Origin: Marsupella aquatica
Lineage: Eukaryota > Marchantiophyta
Length of the DNA stretch: 64,000 bases
Assembly (NCBI GenBank): GCA_973895155.1
Contig: OZ316891.1
Span: 4,836,001 to 4,900,000, forward strand
Direction: 5' to 3'
A program made the translations under genes and the position numbers. The notes under the pieces were generated by a model. It did not search any database. It had not been told where the DNA came from and saw only the letters and a program-made list of their open reading frames with translations. Shown here piece after piece: positions 13,967 to 24,862 of this stretch; position 1 is the stretch's first letter, and every line of letters begins with the position of its first letter.

Positions 13967-14034
13967 GTCCTTTACTATTTCTTCACTTTCTGGTCATTGG
14001 TTGTCCTCCTTTAGTATTTCTTCACTTTCTGGTC
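13967..14034. repeat. Short tandem duplication, 36-bp period
   Basis: The text 'tatttcttcactttctggtca' occurs twice at a 36-bp offset, each time preceded by a diverged 'gtcctttac/gtcctccttta'. It has no recognisable function. Confidence 0.7.
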
Positions 14035-14119
14035 ACAGGGTTATAGACTAGTAACCCATGACAAAACCCTCATTATCCTATACATAAAGGCCCCTTGAAT
14101 TGACAGGTGACTCTACACT

Positions 14120-14312
14120 CTCCATGGGGATTGGCAAAACAAACTCCTTAGTTCCATCTCAACTAACTCGTGGGTAGAGCCCAAAAATGTATCGTGACTC
14201 GAATCAGCTTGCTAAACAAACTCCACTCCTCAGGTCCATCTCGAGTTCAGGAGTTCTCGACTTGATATTAGTGACTTATGGGTAGAGCCCAAAAATGTAC
14301 TTTGACTCGAAG
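14120..14312. repeat. Diverged direct duplication with GGTAGAGCCCAAAAATGTA
   Basis: Two copies share 'aaacaaactcc', '.ttccatctc' and GGGTAGAGCCCAAAAATGTA followed by 'tgactcgaa'. A third, more distant relative is at about 12675. This may be the remains of an old repeat; no coding capacity is visible. Confidence 0.55.
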
Positions 14313-14930
14313 TAGTGTGTGTAACATTTATCGAGGTGAACAGTGCAGGTGCCCGAGGAAGGTGCCCGAGGATGGAGCTAATATTTGTAAGGGACGGTCA
14401 GGAACCCAGCTCAAGAGCGATCGATGCATGCGGTGAGAATACACAAGACAGTGCTGACAGACACTCGGCGGCGCAGGTGGTACTTTCTTACGTGGGAACG
14501 GGCATCAAGCTGCCCGTTCGGAACTGGGCAGACATAGGAACCGGCGCCCAGCTGGTCGTCGAGAGTAGAGACCATCTGCGGCAGGTGGCCATCGTGTCTG
14601 GTTGGGCCCAATGTTTGAACTTCCCAGCGCTGTCGGGGGGGCTGCCCTGCCCAGGTTGTCGTTCGGCTCTGCTATGACTGTCCGGTCCGTATGGTACCTA
14701 GTAAAATTTTAAACGTAGACAAGGATTGCGGGTACCTGCCCGTAGGCTTTTGTTCAGAACTGAAAGATTCCAAGATCTTTTACCAGTCAGCAGCTGGTCG
14801 CGTCGTCCTCGGAAGGGGTACGGTCATCGGGCTGGACGTACGTACCAGCGGAGTACAAGCTAGAGCCGGGCAGGCTCATGATTGGTTATAAAGTAAAGTA
14901 ATTAAAGCTCTACGGTAGTCTTTTGAACTT
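14313..14930. other. GC-rich pocket with modules shared with 16.4-16.6 kb
   Basis: This pocket is rich in CpG unlike the AT-rich flanks. It contains GTACCAGCGGA at 14842-14852 and TACGGTAGTCTTTTGAACTT at 14911-14930. Both recur, in the same order, at 16453-16463 and 16566-16585. The longest frame here (14315-14677) has no ATG start and no family match that I recognise. It is probably a decayed repeat rather than a gene. Confidence 0.4.
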
Positions 14931-14999
14931 TTTCCCCACTCCCGGATGCCAGTTTGGAGAAGCGCTACTACTACTAGATTCACCTTGGTATGAACAGGC

Positions 15000-15530
15000 T
15001 TGACATAGGACATGGTATGGTGCTGGGTTGTGATGTGCATTTACCAGGACGGTTTCATAATGCTCCCTATCACTTGCTAATACACTCAACTGCAAAGGGT
15101 CTCTTAGGCATTAATTTTACAAACAAACTTTCTTTTTAATATTTAAGGGGAAATATGTGAAACCCCATAGAATTGGAAGAATAGGCCACAATAGTTGGGA
15201 AGAGTCAATTATAATAGTTGAACTCAAGACCCATTAGTCTCTACTCAAGTGAGCTGCCACAAAGTCATGTCTCTTTGGGCCAACAAACTTAGCCCACTCG
15301 TAGCAATTTTCATTGCAAGGTCAAGTTTAGAGTTGGAGTTGGATTAGTCAATGAACACACATGACATATTTCATAGGTGGGTTTTATGTGCAGTTACCAC
15401 TAAGGTTTCGTATTGCTCCCTCGCATTTGGGAATACACCCAAATGCAAAGGTTTCCTAGGCATTAATTACACTAAAAACCCTAGCTCATTGGTAGCAGTT
15501 TTCATTGCAAGGTCAAGTTTCAAGTTTGTT
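15000..15530. repeat. Diverged direct duplication
   Basis: 15003-15115 and 15363-15470 share an order of short blocks ('gtgcat/gttacca', 'gctccct', 'aatacac', 'gcaaagg', 'taggcattaatt'). 15297-15335 and 15487-15530 share 'ttttcattgcaaggtcaagttt'. The copies are diverged and non-coding. Confidence 0.55.
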
Positions 15531-16339
15531 AGCAATGGTTTAATGTTTTGCACAAACCCCCATCCCCAAATTCAGGCTCACCAGAACACTTCACAAGGAA
15601 CCTGACCCTTTGAAAAATTGGACATGATTCTCTCAACCGCTATCAATAGGAAACAGGCAGGGTTAACATTTACCAGTGGAACCCAAAAGGTCCTCATCAA
15701 TAGGGCATGTCAAATCTCGTTTACCCAATTTCTTTGGTCAGTAATTGCATGGAAGTCTTATCCCTTAAGCTTAAACATTCAAGCTAGCTTCACCTGTTTC
15801 ACTTTGAGATAGGTCACAACTCCTGCTTGTAGATAAACTCCACACCATTGAATCTTCTCATTATCTTAAGGGTATGGGTGCGATTGCACTTGCAGAGACC
15901 ATCTCAAAATTTATCAACCCAAAACCACTGACCCCAATTTTCTCAGACAATACTATTCACAAAGAATGTTTTATTAAATTGTATTTTTTCATGTATTTTT
16001 TCTTTATATTCCTATGGATGATTATGAACCATCACCTCCCTGCAAATCTGGCCCAGCGTTGATGAGAGTTTGGCTCACTCATCTTTGTCCATGTGGAGGG
16101 GTATCCAACTTCAGGCTCGCCACCTCTGGTTCACCGCCCTCAATATTAATATTATATCCCATAATCCCCTGGGTAGGTTGCCCTACACTTATTGGTCATA
16201 TTGATTTTGCTCACTTTTTTGAACATTAGGTGATAATAGCCCCTAAAAACTTCGAGCTCAAGTCCCGGGTTTAAGGGCATTAGATCCCACACTACGCTCC
16301 AAAGTACGAATAAGACATTGCTATAATGCTATGTACATT
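15531..16339. other. Gene-free AT-rich stretch
   Basis: Nothing beyond short open frames without motifs. I see no repeat or RNA signal that I can support. Confidence 0.4.
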
Positions 16340-16700
16340 TGTTGTACCCTCATTTGAATTACGCGTACGCTTGGCATTTGAAACGATTAGCGTGAGCTGC
16401 CATTCGCGTGGTCCTCACACAGGGGTATGTATGGTCACCCGGCATTAAGTCCGTACCAGCGGACCGGCCCTTGTCAAACTTCGTGCAAGCGCTCCGGTAG
16501 CGCGGGCAGCCTCGTCTTAGAATTCTTAGAATAATAAATAAATAAGAAGAATAGAATATAAGGGTTACGATAGTCCTTTGAACTTCCCTCCAGAACCGGC
16601 AGCCCGCGTTTCCCGACGCCGGCGAAGTGGCAGCGTCTCTGACATACGGGTAGGCAAACGCGTGCGTGTTTACGGTGTGGTGCTTACGTACTCCAGAGCA
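16340..16700. other. GC-rich pocket with modules shared with 14.8-14.9 kb
   Basis: A CpG-rich segment in AT-rich surroundings. It has GTACCAGCGGA at 16453-16463 and TACGATAGTCCTTTGAACTT at 16566-16585 (18 of 20 positions identical to 14911-14930), separated by an AT-only stretch. No coding frame is recognisable. Confidence 0.4.
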
Positions 16701-17261
16701 CGGTACCGCTAAAACTTTGGAGCTAAAACTTTGGAAGCGAGTATGAGAAAATGCTGTGTGGAATGTTTAGGACTTTAGGGTGCCCGTAGCTGTCTCCAGC
16801 ATTGGGTGTTGCCCCGCCCTCCACCGACCAGGGGCACCCCCAATTAGGAGGGCCCAGACACTACTTGACGCCGCCTCTAATCCCCCGCCTTTTCGTTTCC
16901 CCCCGCCCTGCCCGGAACGCGTTTCCCAAGTGAACTCCAATTTTAGTGTATAGTATGTGTTGTTTAGATTGTGGGATCTAAGAGGGCGTCTCAAATTTGA
17001 AGTGCCACCTACAGTAGAGATCCCCAACCCCCAATTCAGTGCGGATGTGGGTCTAGAGTGATAGACAAGCTTTTGCAAGTCTGTCACTTTACTTCCGGGA
17101 AAGTGCCACCCGAACCAAAACCTACTGTAGAGCTAATAGAGGTCTCAAACCTCAAATTGACTGGCGCACACGTTTCCAGATTGAACCCCAATGTTGTTAA
17201 TCGTATAGTGATATCTTGTTTAGATGGTGGAAAATGATAGAACTCTCAAACGTAATAATTC

Positions 17262-17432
17262 AGTAGACAGAAAAAGTAATAGACAACCAAACTCATGATC
17301 CATGAATTTTTGTTATGAACATTGGTCACACTCTCAAACCTAGTTTTTTTTGGACCTTAATATAGTAGACAGAAAAAATAATAGACTACCAAATTCATGA
17401 TCCATAAATTTTTGTTATAAACATTGGTCACA
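17262..17432. repeat. Tandem duplication of about 70 bp, 100-bp period
   Basis: 'gtagacagaaaaa.taatagac.accaaa.tcatgatccat.aatttttgttat.aacattggtcaca' appears at 17262-17332 and again at 17363-17432 with about seven substitutions. Non-coding. Confidence 0.85.
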
Positions 17433-17544
17433 TGCCATGACCACAGGTTACTATATTTGTAGAGAAATTTTTTGTGAAAAAGCTATGGCCAAAAGTCATC
17501 ATCCTTATCTGTGAAGCTTTGAGATGCCCTAATGCCCACAAGAA

Positions 17545-17960
17545 ATGAGAGTTCAGGCTCAAGTTTTGAGGCGCTATTATTGTTAGCATTGCTAGTAAAG
17601 CAGGACCTTAATAGTCTGAAAGGTCTAACAAAAAAACAGTGGAAGTATTGTAAATTCAAACATCTTTAGTGGTAATGTACTTAAAAGTTTAGAAAGCACA
17701 AAAAAATGCAAAGAGGAAAATAAGGAAGGGCATAAAGTACTGAGAAATGTTTTGTGTGTAGGGCATTGTGGGATATAATCCCCCCAAATAACCAGGGTTT
17801 GAGGGGCTATTATTACCCGTAATTGTGGGAACAGTACTTTAATACACTTAATTACCTGATAGATTTTTAAAACTACTTTAGTAACGGTCGAAAATAATCT
17901 TTCTCGAGAGGTGATCCAAAGCTTGACGGGGCATTATTCTTCAATAATGCACTCAAAAAA
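17545..17960. repeat. Dispersed repeat related to 7838-7925
   Basis: GGGCATTGTGGGATATAAT at 17762 followed by 'gggtttgaggggctattatta' matches 7838-7925. Nearby 'agttttgaggcgctattatt' (about 17560) and 'gggcattattcttcaataatgcactc' (about 17930) look like further pieces. Element type unknown. Confidence 0.5.
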
Positions 17961-19471
17961 TACTAAAAGGCACTAAGTTTCTTAAATGACAAAACTTTAC
18001 TTTGCTTGTAAAATAGTGAATCTTGAGATTAGTAGTGACCTAGCAGAGTGTAAGGTAAGAGAGACTGGGGGATTAACATGATATAAATCTTGACTGATGT
18101 ACTGGTTGTTGTACTAATCTAAACATTATAATGTGTGTGAACCCAAGGACCTTTGCAGCTTCCAATTCAAAGTGCTGACAGGACCTAATCAATAATGGGT
18201 GTGGATAAGAGCAGACTGTTACAATTTAAGCTACAATAGGCCCTGGCCATCTCCCTTAAACCACACATGCCCATATGAAAGTGGTCATTCTTGTCTAGTG
18301 GTGGGCAGTATGCTCACTATCAACAGGTTGGGAGTGGTCACCTTTTGTGGTGAGTGCTCCACCATTTATCTGAGCATACTGTTCCTACTAAAACTGAACC
18401 TGTGCAATGTATAATGAACGCTACGGGTAGCCCGTAGCTCCCCGTAGCTCTTTATAGGTGCAGTTGTGTTTAAGCTTGACACAAGCTTTGGTCAAGAGAA
18501 TATGCATATATATACCTATATTTGATATTTCTAAAAGTTTATTGTAGTGGATTGCCCAGAGTACAAGGCGGGTTATGGTTAGACAAAGAGAATTACAGGT
18601 CATTACTACCCAAAAAGCGATAAATTATCCAACACAACCCAATGAGTTAATATTGAAAATCTATGTTTGGGAGGAGCATTGTGCTGATCCACACCAGTAA
18701 TGCAAAGTCAAGATTCAAAACCCATCGCAGTAAAACAACAACAAATTTTGCTCTACACCCCCACAATGACATACATTTTTCAATGCCCAAGAGACTGCAC
18801 TCAATTATGGGGCTTTTTTATTACTAGATAGATCTTAATGTTGAAATTTATCATAGTGAAAAGGCTTGCAGGCACCCAGGTTGAGTCTTGCCCCAAGAGC
18901 AAACCCCCAACCCCCTTGTAAGAAAGCAACATATACATTCAAATTTGTGCACAACCATTTGCAGCCATGGCCGGGATGGGAGTGCTCAGGTCCAATCTTG
19001 GGCATCCAGGCAGGATAAATGGTAGTCGGTTGAAGGGCCCCACCATGCCCGCTTGTTGTGTGTAGGCATGTCGGGGCAGACTGGGAAAATGGCTTCCATG
19101 TTTGTGATACACGAGAACAATGGGAGGCCATATTTGGCTATGACAAGCCAAGCCCGCCATGACCCCTCCCAACCTCTCTGTTTGGCAGACTGGTGGGCTC
19201 TTACACACTTGCTTTTCTGCAGTTTTGGATATAATTTTTTGGATCTCTTGCCCATCAATGTCTTCTTTTGGACTATGGCCTTTCTAGAGGGCGTTACACT
19301 GAGGATCTCATTGGATAGGACCCTCATTTTGAATTTTGCCTTTCTTCAGGGCGTTACATGGTTCCCCTTTAGTTTTGATCCAAGTTCCTTTTTATAAAAC
19401 CTTTTGCCCCACTATGTGTCAACAAGGGATTATTTCTCCTTTTTTAAGGAGAAAAGGAAAATGCCAACCAA
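17961..19471. other. Gene-free stretch
   Basis: Several overlapping open frames near 18.8-19.4 kb on both strands have no recognisable domain and no splice context. 19255-19365 holds a diverged 57-bp duplication ('gcctttct..agggcgttaca'). Confidence 0.4.
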
Positions 19472-19700
19472 CTGGCTTTGGTCAGTTGGCCAGAGGATGA
19501 GCCTAGAACCGAGAGGTCCCAGGTTCAATCCTCCCTCCACACGTGTGGAGTGTACGTGTGTGTGTGTGTGTGGGTGGGGTGTAGTGGTGGGAGTGTTGAT
19601 TATCCCCTCAGCCCCTAGATGCCCGCTTTGGGGTTCTGGTTTAATCCTCTCTCCCTCCTGGTCTGGGTCCCTGTCGGATCCCTGGGTATTGGCCCTTTGT
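19472..19700 (+). repeat. Candidate tRNA-derived SINE
   Basis: A-box-like TGGTCAGTTGG (19479-19489) and B-box-like GGTTCAATCCT (19522-19532) start 43 nt apart, close to the spacing in a tRNA gene. The would-be acceptor stem does not pair and no sensible anticodon stem forms, so a functional tRNA is unlikely. Downstream is a (GT)n run and a GT-rich tail. A pol III-type internal promoter without tRNA folding suggests a SINE head. A single copy is seen here, so this is tentative. Confidence 0.4.
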
Positions 19701-21420
19701 GGCTACCCTACATAGAAATGAATACTCCAGAGTAGGATGTCTATCCTCTGTTGGATGGGCCTGCTTTAGGTTTTCAAGGCAAGAAACAGGAAAGGAAAAT
19801 GCCAATTTACTAAAAAGGACCAACCAAAGAAACTGAATAATTGAAAAGCAAAAGAGTCCATGAGTGGATAAACAACAAAAGAAGAGGGCTAATGCAAACG
19901 CCCAAAACGTACAAAGAGTAAAAACTAGGAGGTAAATATCTACCACTAGGATAGTGTGATGAACTTGGGGGTTTCACTTCCACAAAAATGACACATCACG
20001 TGCGACAAATGATAGGGTTGTTTGATTAGTTCGAAGGGAAGACTTAAAATGTTTTGCAGAAGAACAATAGGGTCTCTTAAATTCAATTTTGAAACTTATA
20101 AGAGCATAATGGTTTTTCTAACAATTTGGGAATATTCCAAGAATATTCCAAATTTATAGGGGTTGAAAAATAATTGTTTTCTTCCATTTTAGGGGGTCCG
20201 AGGCCTAAAAACGTCCCAGGGGATGGGGAAGCATCCATATAGTGAGACCCCCGAGGTGATGAACTGAATGGTCCACATCTAATGTAGTAAGTAAGTCTTC
20301 AAGTGGGACATGGATATACTCTAAGGGGGCAAGCCACTTCACTTTGACTCTTGTTTTGGGTTCCCTTTCATCTTCCCCCCAAAAGGGAAAGAAAACTAAA
20401 GTGACAAAGTAAAAGACAAGGGATGATTTCATTCACTAAGGGATTTCCTCTCTTATGTTCCCAGTTTTGCAAAAGAGCAGTATGTATATGTGCACTTTGG
20501 CTGTTAATTGCAATATCTTGGCCCGGGGTCCTCACTTCTTTCTTCCAACCCATCACCCATGAATAAGTATAGGGTTTTATTATTGGGTTTAGCGAAAGAC
20601 TTTTAATTTTTGTTGAATACATTAGGGTTATTTTAATCTAGTTTTGAGTATTATAAGAATCATAAGGTTTTTAAAACCAAATTTGGGAATATTCCATTAA
20701 GTTAGGAGTAAAAAAATTATTCAAAAAAACTTTATTGACTTAAGTTTTAGGGTGTTTATTCCTGTGCGTGATATGGGACACCCCTTGGATTGAGGCCCCT
20801 GAGTATCTTGGGCTTGCATCAGGATCCAAACTAGGATGTTGGGACCCAATAATCATGGGCTTGCATCACAATCTTGGAATATAATATCTTGGGCTCGCAT
20901 CTGAATATCAGGATCCAAATGTAACAACTGAAAAGGGATATAACAATGGGTAAATAATGTAGAGGGTCTGTTTACAAATAAGTTCAATTAGCTTACATAT
21001 AGTGAGGGCCCAGGGACCAGGAAAACTTTAGAGGCCCCTGAAAACTCATTGTCTCAACCACCAACTTTGCCCCTTTCTTGCGAATGGCAAAACAATGTGT
21101 TCTCCTGGCCTGCCAGAATCCATGTAATTATGATAGTTGGCAAGCTACATGTTTGCATCTTAGTGCCATGAACACTTGAGTAGGAGTATGACAAATACAC
21201 TGACAAATACACAAACTGGGGCAAAGTGAGTACTCTCCTGGAATAGTCCATGGCCTGGCCCATGGGCTAGCGACCTTTCAATTGGGCTGTAAGTGGGATG
21301 CTGAATTATCAATGGTCAAAAGTTTGACTCCGGAGCATTCCTTGGAAACTCATATATTGTTACCAAATTGGGCCACTCTTCAATGCTGCCCCTTATCGTG
21401 AGCTGTCATGCATAGAAGGT
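19701..21420. other. Gene-free stretch
   Basis: Apart from the repeat at 20522-20660 I see no gene. The phrase 'cttgggcttgcatca' recurs three times at 20809-20900 in a diverged local repeat. Confidence 0.4.
20522..20660. repeat. Dispersed repeat related to 3868-3990
   Basis: Shares the block order 'ggtcctcactt.tttcttccaacc.atca', 'tgggtttag.gaaagactttta' and 'ttgagtattataa' with 3868-3990. A further diverged relative of its tail is at about 20070-20150 ('aatttgggaatattcca'). Non-coding. Confidence 0.5.
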
Positions 21421-22260
21421 GAAGACATGAGGGTGTATATCTTCAAATTTTAAAAGCTGACTATCATGCACAGATCCAAATAAGGGCAGAGTTTTCTCCA
21501 TATCAGTTGGCTCAGCAAGCATTAGTCCAGCATTAGCAATCTTCATTGTGGCAAGTGAGGTTCCAAGCTCAACCTTCATCAACAAACCAACTTTTGCACC
21601 AACCCCCATCTCAAAATGGAGTTCACCACAGACCTTTGCAGAGAAAAACTGATCAATGCGAACAACTGGAAGTCCATTTTTTTATCACCTAAAATAGATT
21701 TAAGTAGGTAGCAACATCAACAAGTGGAACTGAAGGGGTTGAGACAAATGAGCTTCTCAGGAGACTGCATCAATTAGTGTAGCCCTGGGTTTGTAATCAA
21801 TGAGTTTCTCAGTGACAATGGGGTTCAGCAGAGCACTTTACACACAAAAGACTTGGAGGTCTCTAACTTTTGAAACCTGCAGACAACATCTTAGCTTGGA
21901 AACCAAGGGGTTGTAATGACTAAGTTAGTTCCTTAGTGGAAACCAACTGAAGGGGTTGTAATAAGTTAGTTCCTTAGGGGACCACATCTATTGGGGTGAG
22001 CTAGGGTGTTTTAATAAATGAATTTCTCATCAATAGTGTAGTTCACCAAAGCACTTTGCACATGAACTACTTGACACTCGAAAATGGAGTACCTCTGTAT
22101 CACCCAAATTGAAAGAGCAAAACAAGACAACGTCTAAGTGGAACCCTCCACTGTAGGTGGAACCTGAAGGGTTGTAAGAAATAGAGTCCCGAGGAGACAG
22201 CATAAGAGTGGGACCCAAGGCCTTTCGATAAATAAGTTTCTTAGGAAAGGGGACGTGAGT
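21421..22260. repeat. Region of diverged tandem repeats beginning with a GAAGAC palindrome
   Basis: 21421-21444 is a 24-nt imperfect palindrome, GAAGAC-N12-ATCTTC, flanked by 'aaattttaaaagc'. On the minus strand it resembles 51838-51880 of the MULE region. From 21600 to 22260, blocks such as 'gttcacca.agcactttgcaca', 'ggggttgtaat' and 'aagttagttccttag' recur three to four times at irregular spacing. No protein product is recognised. Confidence 0.5.
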
Positions 22261-22540
22261 TAAAGCTCTGGGGGGGGCTTGTGTGATCTTTTTGGGGAAA
22301 TAATGGTGTTGGGATCGAAAACTTTACATTTCCCCCCTTTCCAACTTTCATGAACTGCCTCCGGCAATCATTTTCCATTTTGCCCCCCCCCCCCCACCCT
22401 TGCCCGTGGGCAGGTCTTCCTCGTATCCTCCATGGCGAGCAAAATGGTCACATCGTACGGAATACAAACGGCTGTGAGGGGTAGCCACGTTCTGCTCATT
22501 TAGTCGCCCAAATTGGTTGTCGACACGTGGTCATGCTCCA

Positions 22541-22581
22541 CCCCCCACCCTTCCCCTCCCTTCCCCACCCCCACCCCTTCG
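22541..22581 (-). promoter_or_regulatory. C-rich tract upstream of the HMA gene, possible G-quadruplex on the minus strand
   Basis: This nearly pure C/T tract contains several CCC-CCCC runs, so the opposite strand could fold as a G-quadruplex. It lies about 90-130 bp upstream of the TATA-like element of the HMA gene. Regulatory function is inferred from position only. Confidence 0.35.
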
Positions 22582-22668
22582 AAAAGTTTCGTTTCAGGCC
22601 CTGCCCGACCCTGCCCTGACGTGCCCGCCCGCTGCCCGTCGTCGTTCCCCTCTGATCTCCCGGATGAG

Positions 22669-22678
22669 CATAAATACA
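22669..22678 (+). promoter_or_regulatory. TATA-like element for the HMA gene
   Basis: CATAAATACA lies about 30 bp before a CT-rich stretch (22705-22760) typical of a plant transcription start and early leader. From about 22700 to the ATG at 23152 there is no ATG in any frame, consistent with a long unspliced leader. Confidence 0.5.
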
Positions 22679-23151
22679 TCCCCTCGTGTCGATCAGAATT
22701 ATCCCAAGCAATTCTTCTCTCACTCTCTCTCTACGCGCTCTCCCTTCGCATTCTTCTCGGTCTCACTGCTGTTCACTATAGCGATTGTTGTTGTTTCGAC
22801 GATTCTCTCTTGTTCGATCTGTTACTTACCTCACACTGTCCAATTCGTCCAGTCTCGGTTTTCCTTTGGGGTTTGGAGAATCTCTTAGCTTGGTGATTCC
22901 AAACCGTTTTGCCTTCCTCTGTCTTCTGTGTGAAAAGTGTACAACTGTGCTGTGATCTCGAAGCTGTGTTACGCGCTGCTACTCCTGCGAAGTGATCGAG
23001 CGATTGGTGTTGTTGTTGTAAACTCTACGACGACGACGACGATTTTTCTGGTCCGAACGTTGTTTGATAGTACGAAGGCTGTTCGGTGCTCAATTCCGAG
23101 TCGTTTGTTCCAGATCATCGGAGTTCCAGGGTTTTCAGATCTTTAACGAAA

Positions 23152-24862
23152 ATGATGACATCAAATGAAGTAAGTTCTCGAGTCTTCTCATATCTTCCTT
23201 TTCTTCTCTCCTCCTGTCTCTCACGCGCTGTGAATTGCGGATCTGCGGGCTGCAGAAGTCTCAATCCATCTCCTCTCTTCTCCTCTGTCATTACCTTCGT
23301 AGGTGTGAATTTGGGATAGTCCAATGAGAAATGGCGATATCGAAACTTTGACAAGTATCAAAAGCTGGGTCCCGTCTTTCCTCGAGCAACCCACACTCTA
23401 GTTCTCGCAAGCTGGATCATCCTTACATTTCTTCAGTGTCCCTCCTTCAACCCGGTCCCCAAGTTTAGGTTGCCTGTGGTGACAATGTCCATTTTTGGAC
23501 AGAGGCGTTTGCCCACAACCGGCGGGTATGTTATAAGAAACTGAATACGGGTCTTGTAATGAGCCGTTCAGCTTCATCACTCACCGTTTCCCAGGTTTTG
23601 GGCCTCGGGATTCTCAGATGGCTCTCAAAATTTACTTCATTCTGTGAACAGAGTTTGATTCTCTAGAACATAGTACCAAGTTCGATATTCTTTGTGAACA
23701 GAGTATGCACTAGTTCGACGCCCGTGGTGAACTTGTCTCCAGAAATCTATGTCGAAGGCTTCAATTGTGAAGCATGTCGGCCACCCCAATTACATGTAGT
23801 CATACTACTACTAATTTAGACCACATTATAATCTAATCCTTGTGCCTAAAGCTACACCTGTTGTTCATTCTAGTTCGTTACACATTGGCAGTTGATTTTC
23901 TTGGTCCAATCTTCGAATTATGTTTGGTTGCACGGACTGATTTCCTCTCTCTTGGAATTGCAGCTCTTCTACGGTGATTCTGAACCTATCTGGGTGGTAG
24001 ATTCTTCGCCTTACCCACGAAGGTCTTCATCTTACTACAGTGGTCGTCCGGCATCTGCGGGTTACTATCGAGGATCATCTTATGGCCGCAGTGGCTCGGA
24101 TTACTACACTGGCGATCGTTACTCAGACATTGACGGCTACCGCGGTAGCGAGTACTACCGTTCACGCCCTGAATACTACGCGAATCCTTACTATTCGGGT
24201 TCACCAACTTCCGTCTATGGCGATACTTACGATGAGACGTACTATGACTCCAAGCCATACGAATACTACGATTACCGGAAACCTTCGGTAAGTGCTCGTT
24301 CAGCATCCACCCATTCGTTTGTGCTCTTCAAATATTAAAGTGGCACGGACATTCTGTGTCCTGGGTGGGGGCCTCTGTGAAGTGGACGGTTTGGTAGCAG
24401 ACAGACATGTTTAGTTGTGGTTCCTTCTGCGATGTGGACGGTTACAATCACAGCCTAATAGTTGATTCTGGAAGAGGTGTTTGGTGTTGGTGGGCAGTAG
24501 AGTGTTAAAGTTTGTCCTCGGTGGGGGCTGAACTGATCAGTTCGCTGGTCCTTTGGTGGGTTGGGAGTGATGAGACGCTGTTGAACGTGCATTTTTGTGA
24601 AGTGAAATGGACGGCGTAAGACTTAACGTCTCTCCCTTGTGTTGTGCAGACCCTTGTGTTGAAGGTTCCTATCTGTTGCGAGGCTTGCTCCGAGGCGGCA
24701 CGTAACGCTCTGTTTGAATTGAGAGGTGTACAGGGCGTGTACTGTGACGTAAGGAGGGAAAGAGTCACGGTTACCGGTACTGCTGCTCCTGCAGATGTTC
24801 TGGCGGTTCTCAGGAAGCTCCACAAGAGGACTCGAATCTGGGGTGATGAAGATTATTACTAA
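23152..24862 (+). CDS. Heavy-metal-associated (HMA) domain protein with tyrosine-rich N-terminus
   Basis: Three exons: 23152-23169, 23964-24287 and 24650-24862, all phase 0 with GTAAGT donors and CAG acceptors; product 184 aa. Residues 7-114 are low complexity and Tyr/Ser/Gly/Asp-rich (25 Tyr in 108 residues). Residues 115-184 form an HMA (Atx1-like) fold: strand TLVLKVP, then the metal loop I-C-C-E-A-C with the CxxC pair Cys124/Cys127, and later a VTVTG strand. The usual Met before the loop is Ile. Known: HMA proteins of the plant HPP/HIPP group bind Cu, Zn or Cd through this pair. The protein ends in DEDYY, so there is no CaaX isoprenylation box and it is HPP-like rather than HIPP. The start was chosen because it is the first ATG after an AUG-free leader; a second ATG follows directly. 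Metal and partner are unknown. Confidence 0.85.

Noticed and set aside
14315-14677. 120-codon frame in a GC-rich pocket
   Set aside because: It starts with GTG and its openness is explained by GC content; shared modules with another pocket suggest a repeat.
22937-23146. 69-codon open frame ending 5 nt before the HMA start, possible upstream ORF
   Set aside because: It begins with GTG, not ATG; the leader contains no ATG in any frame.
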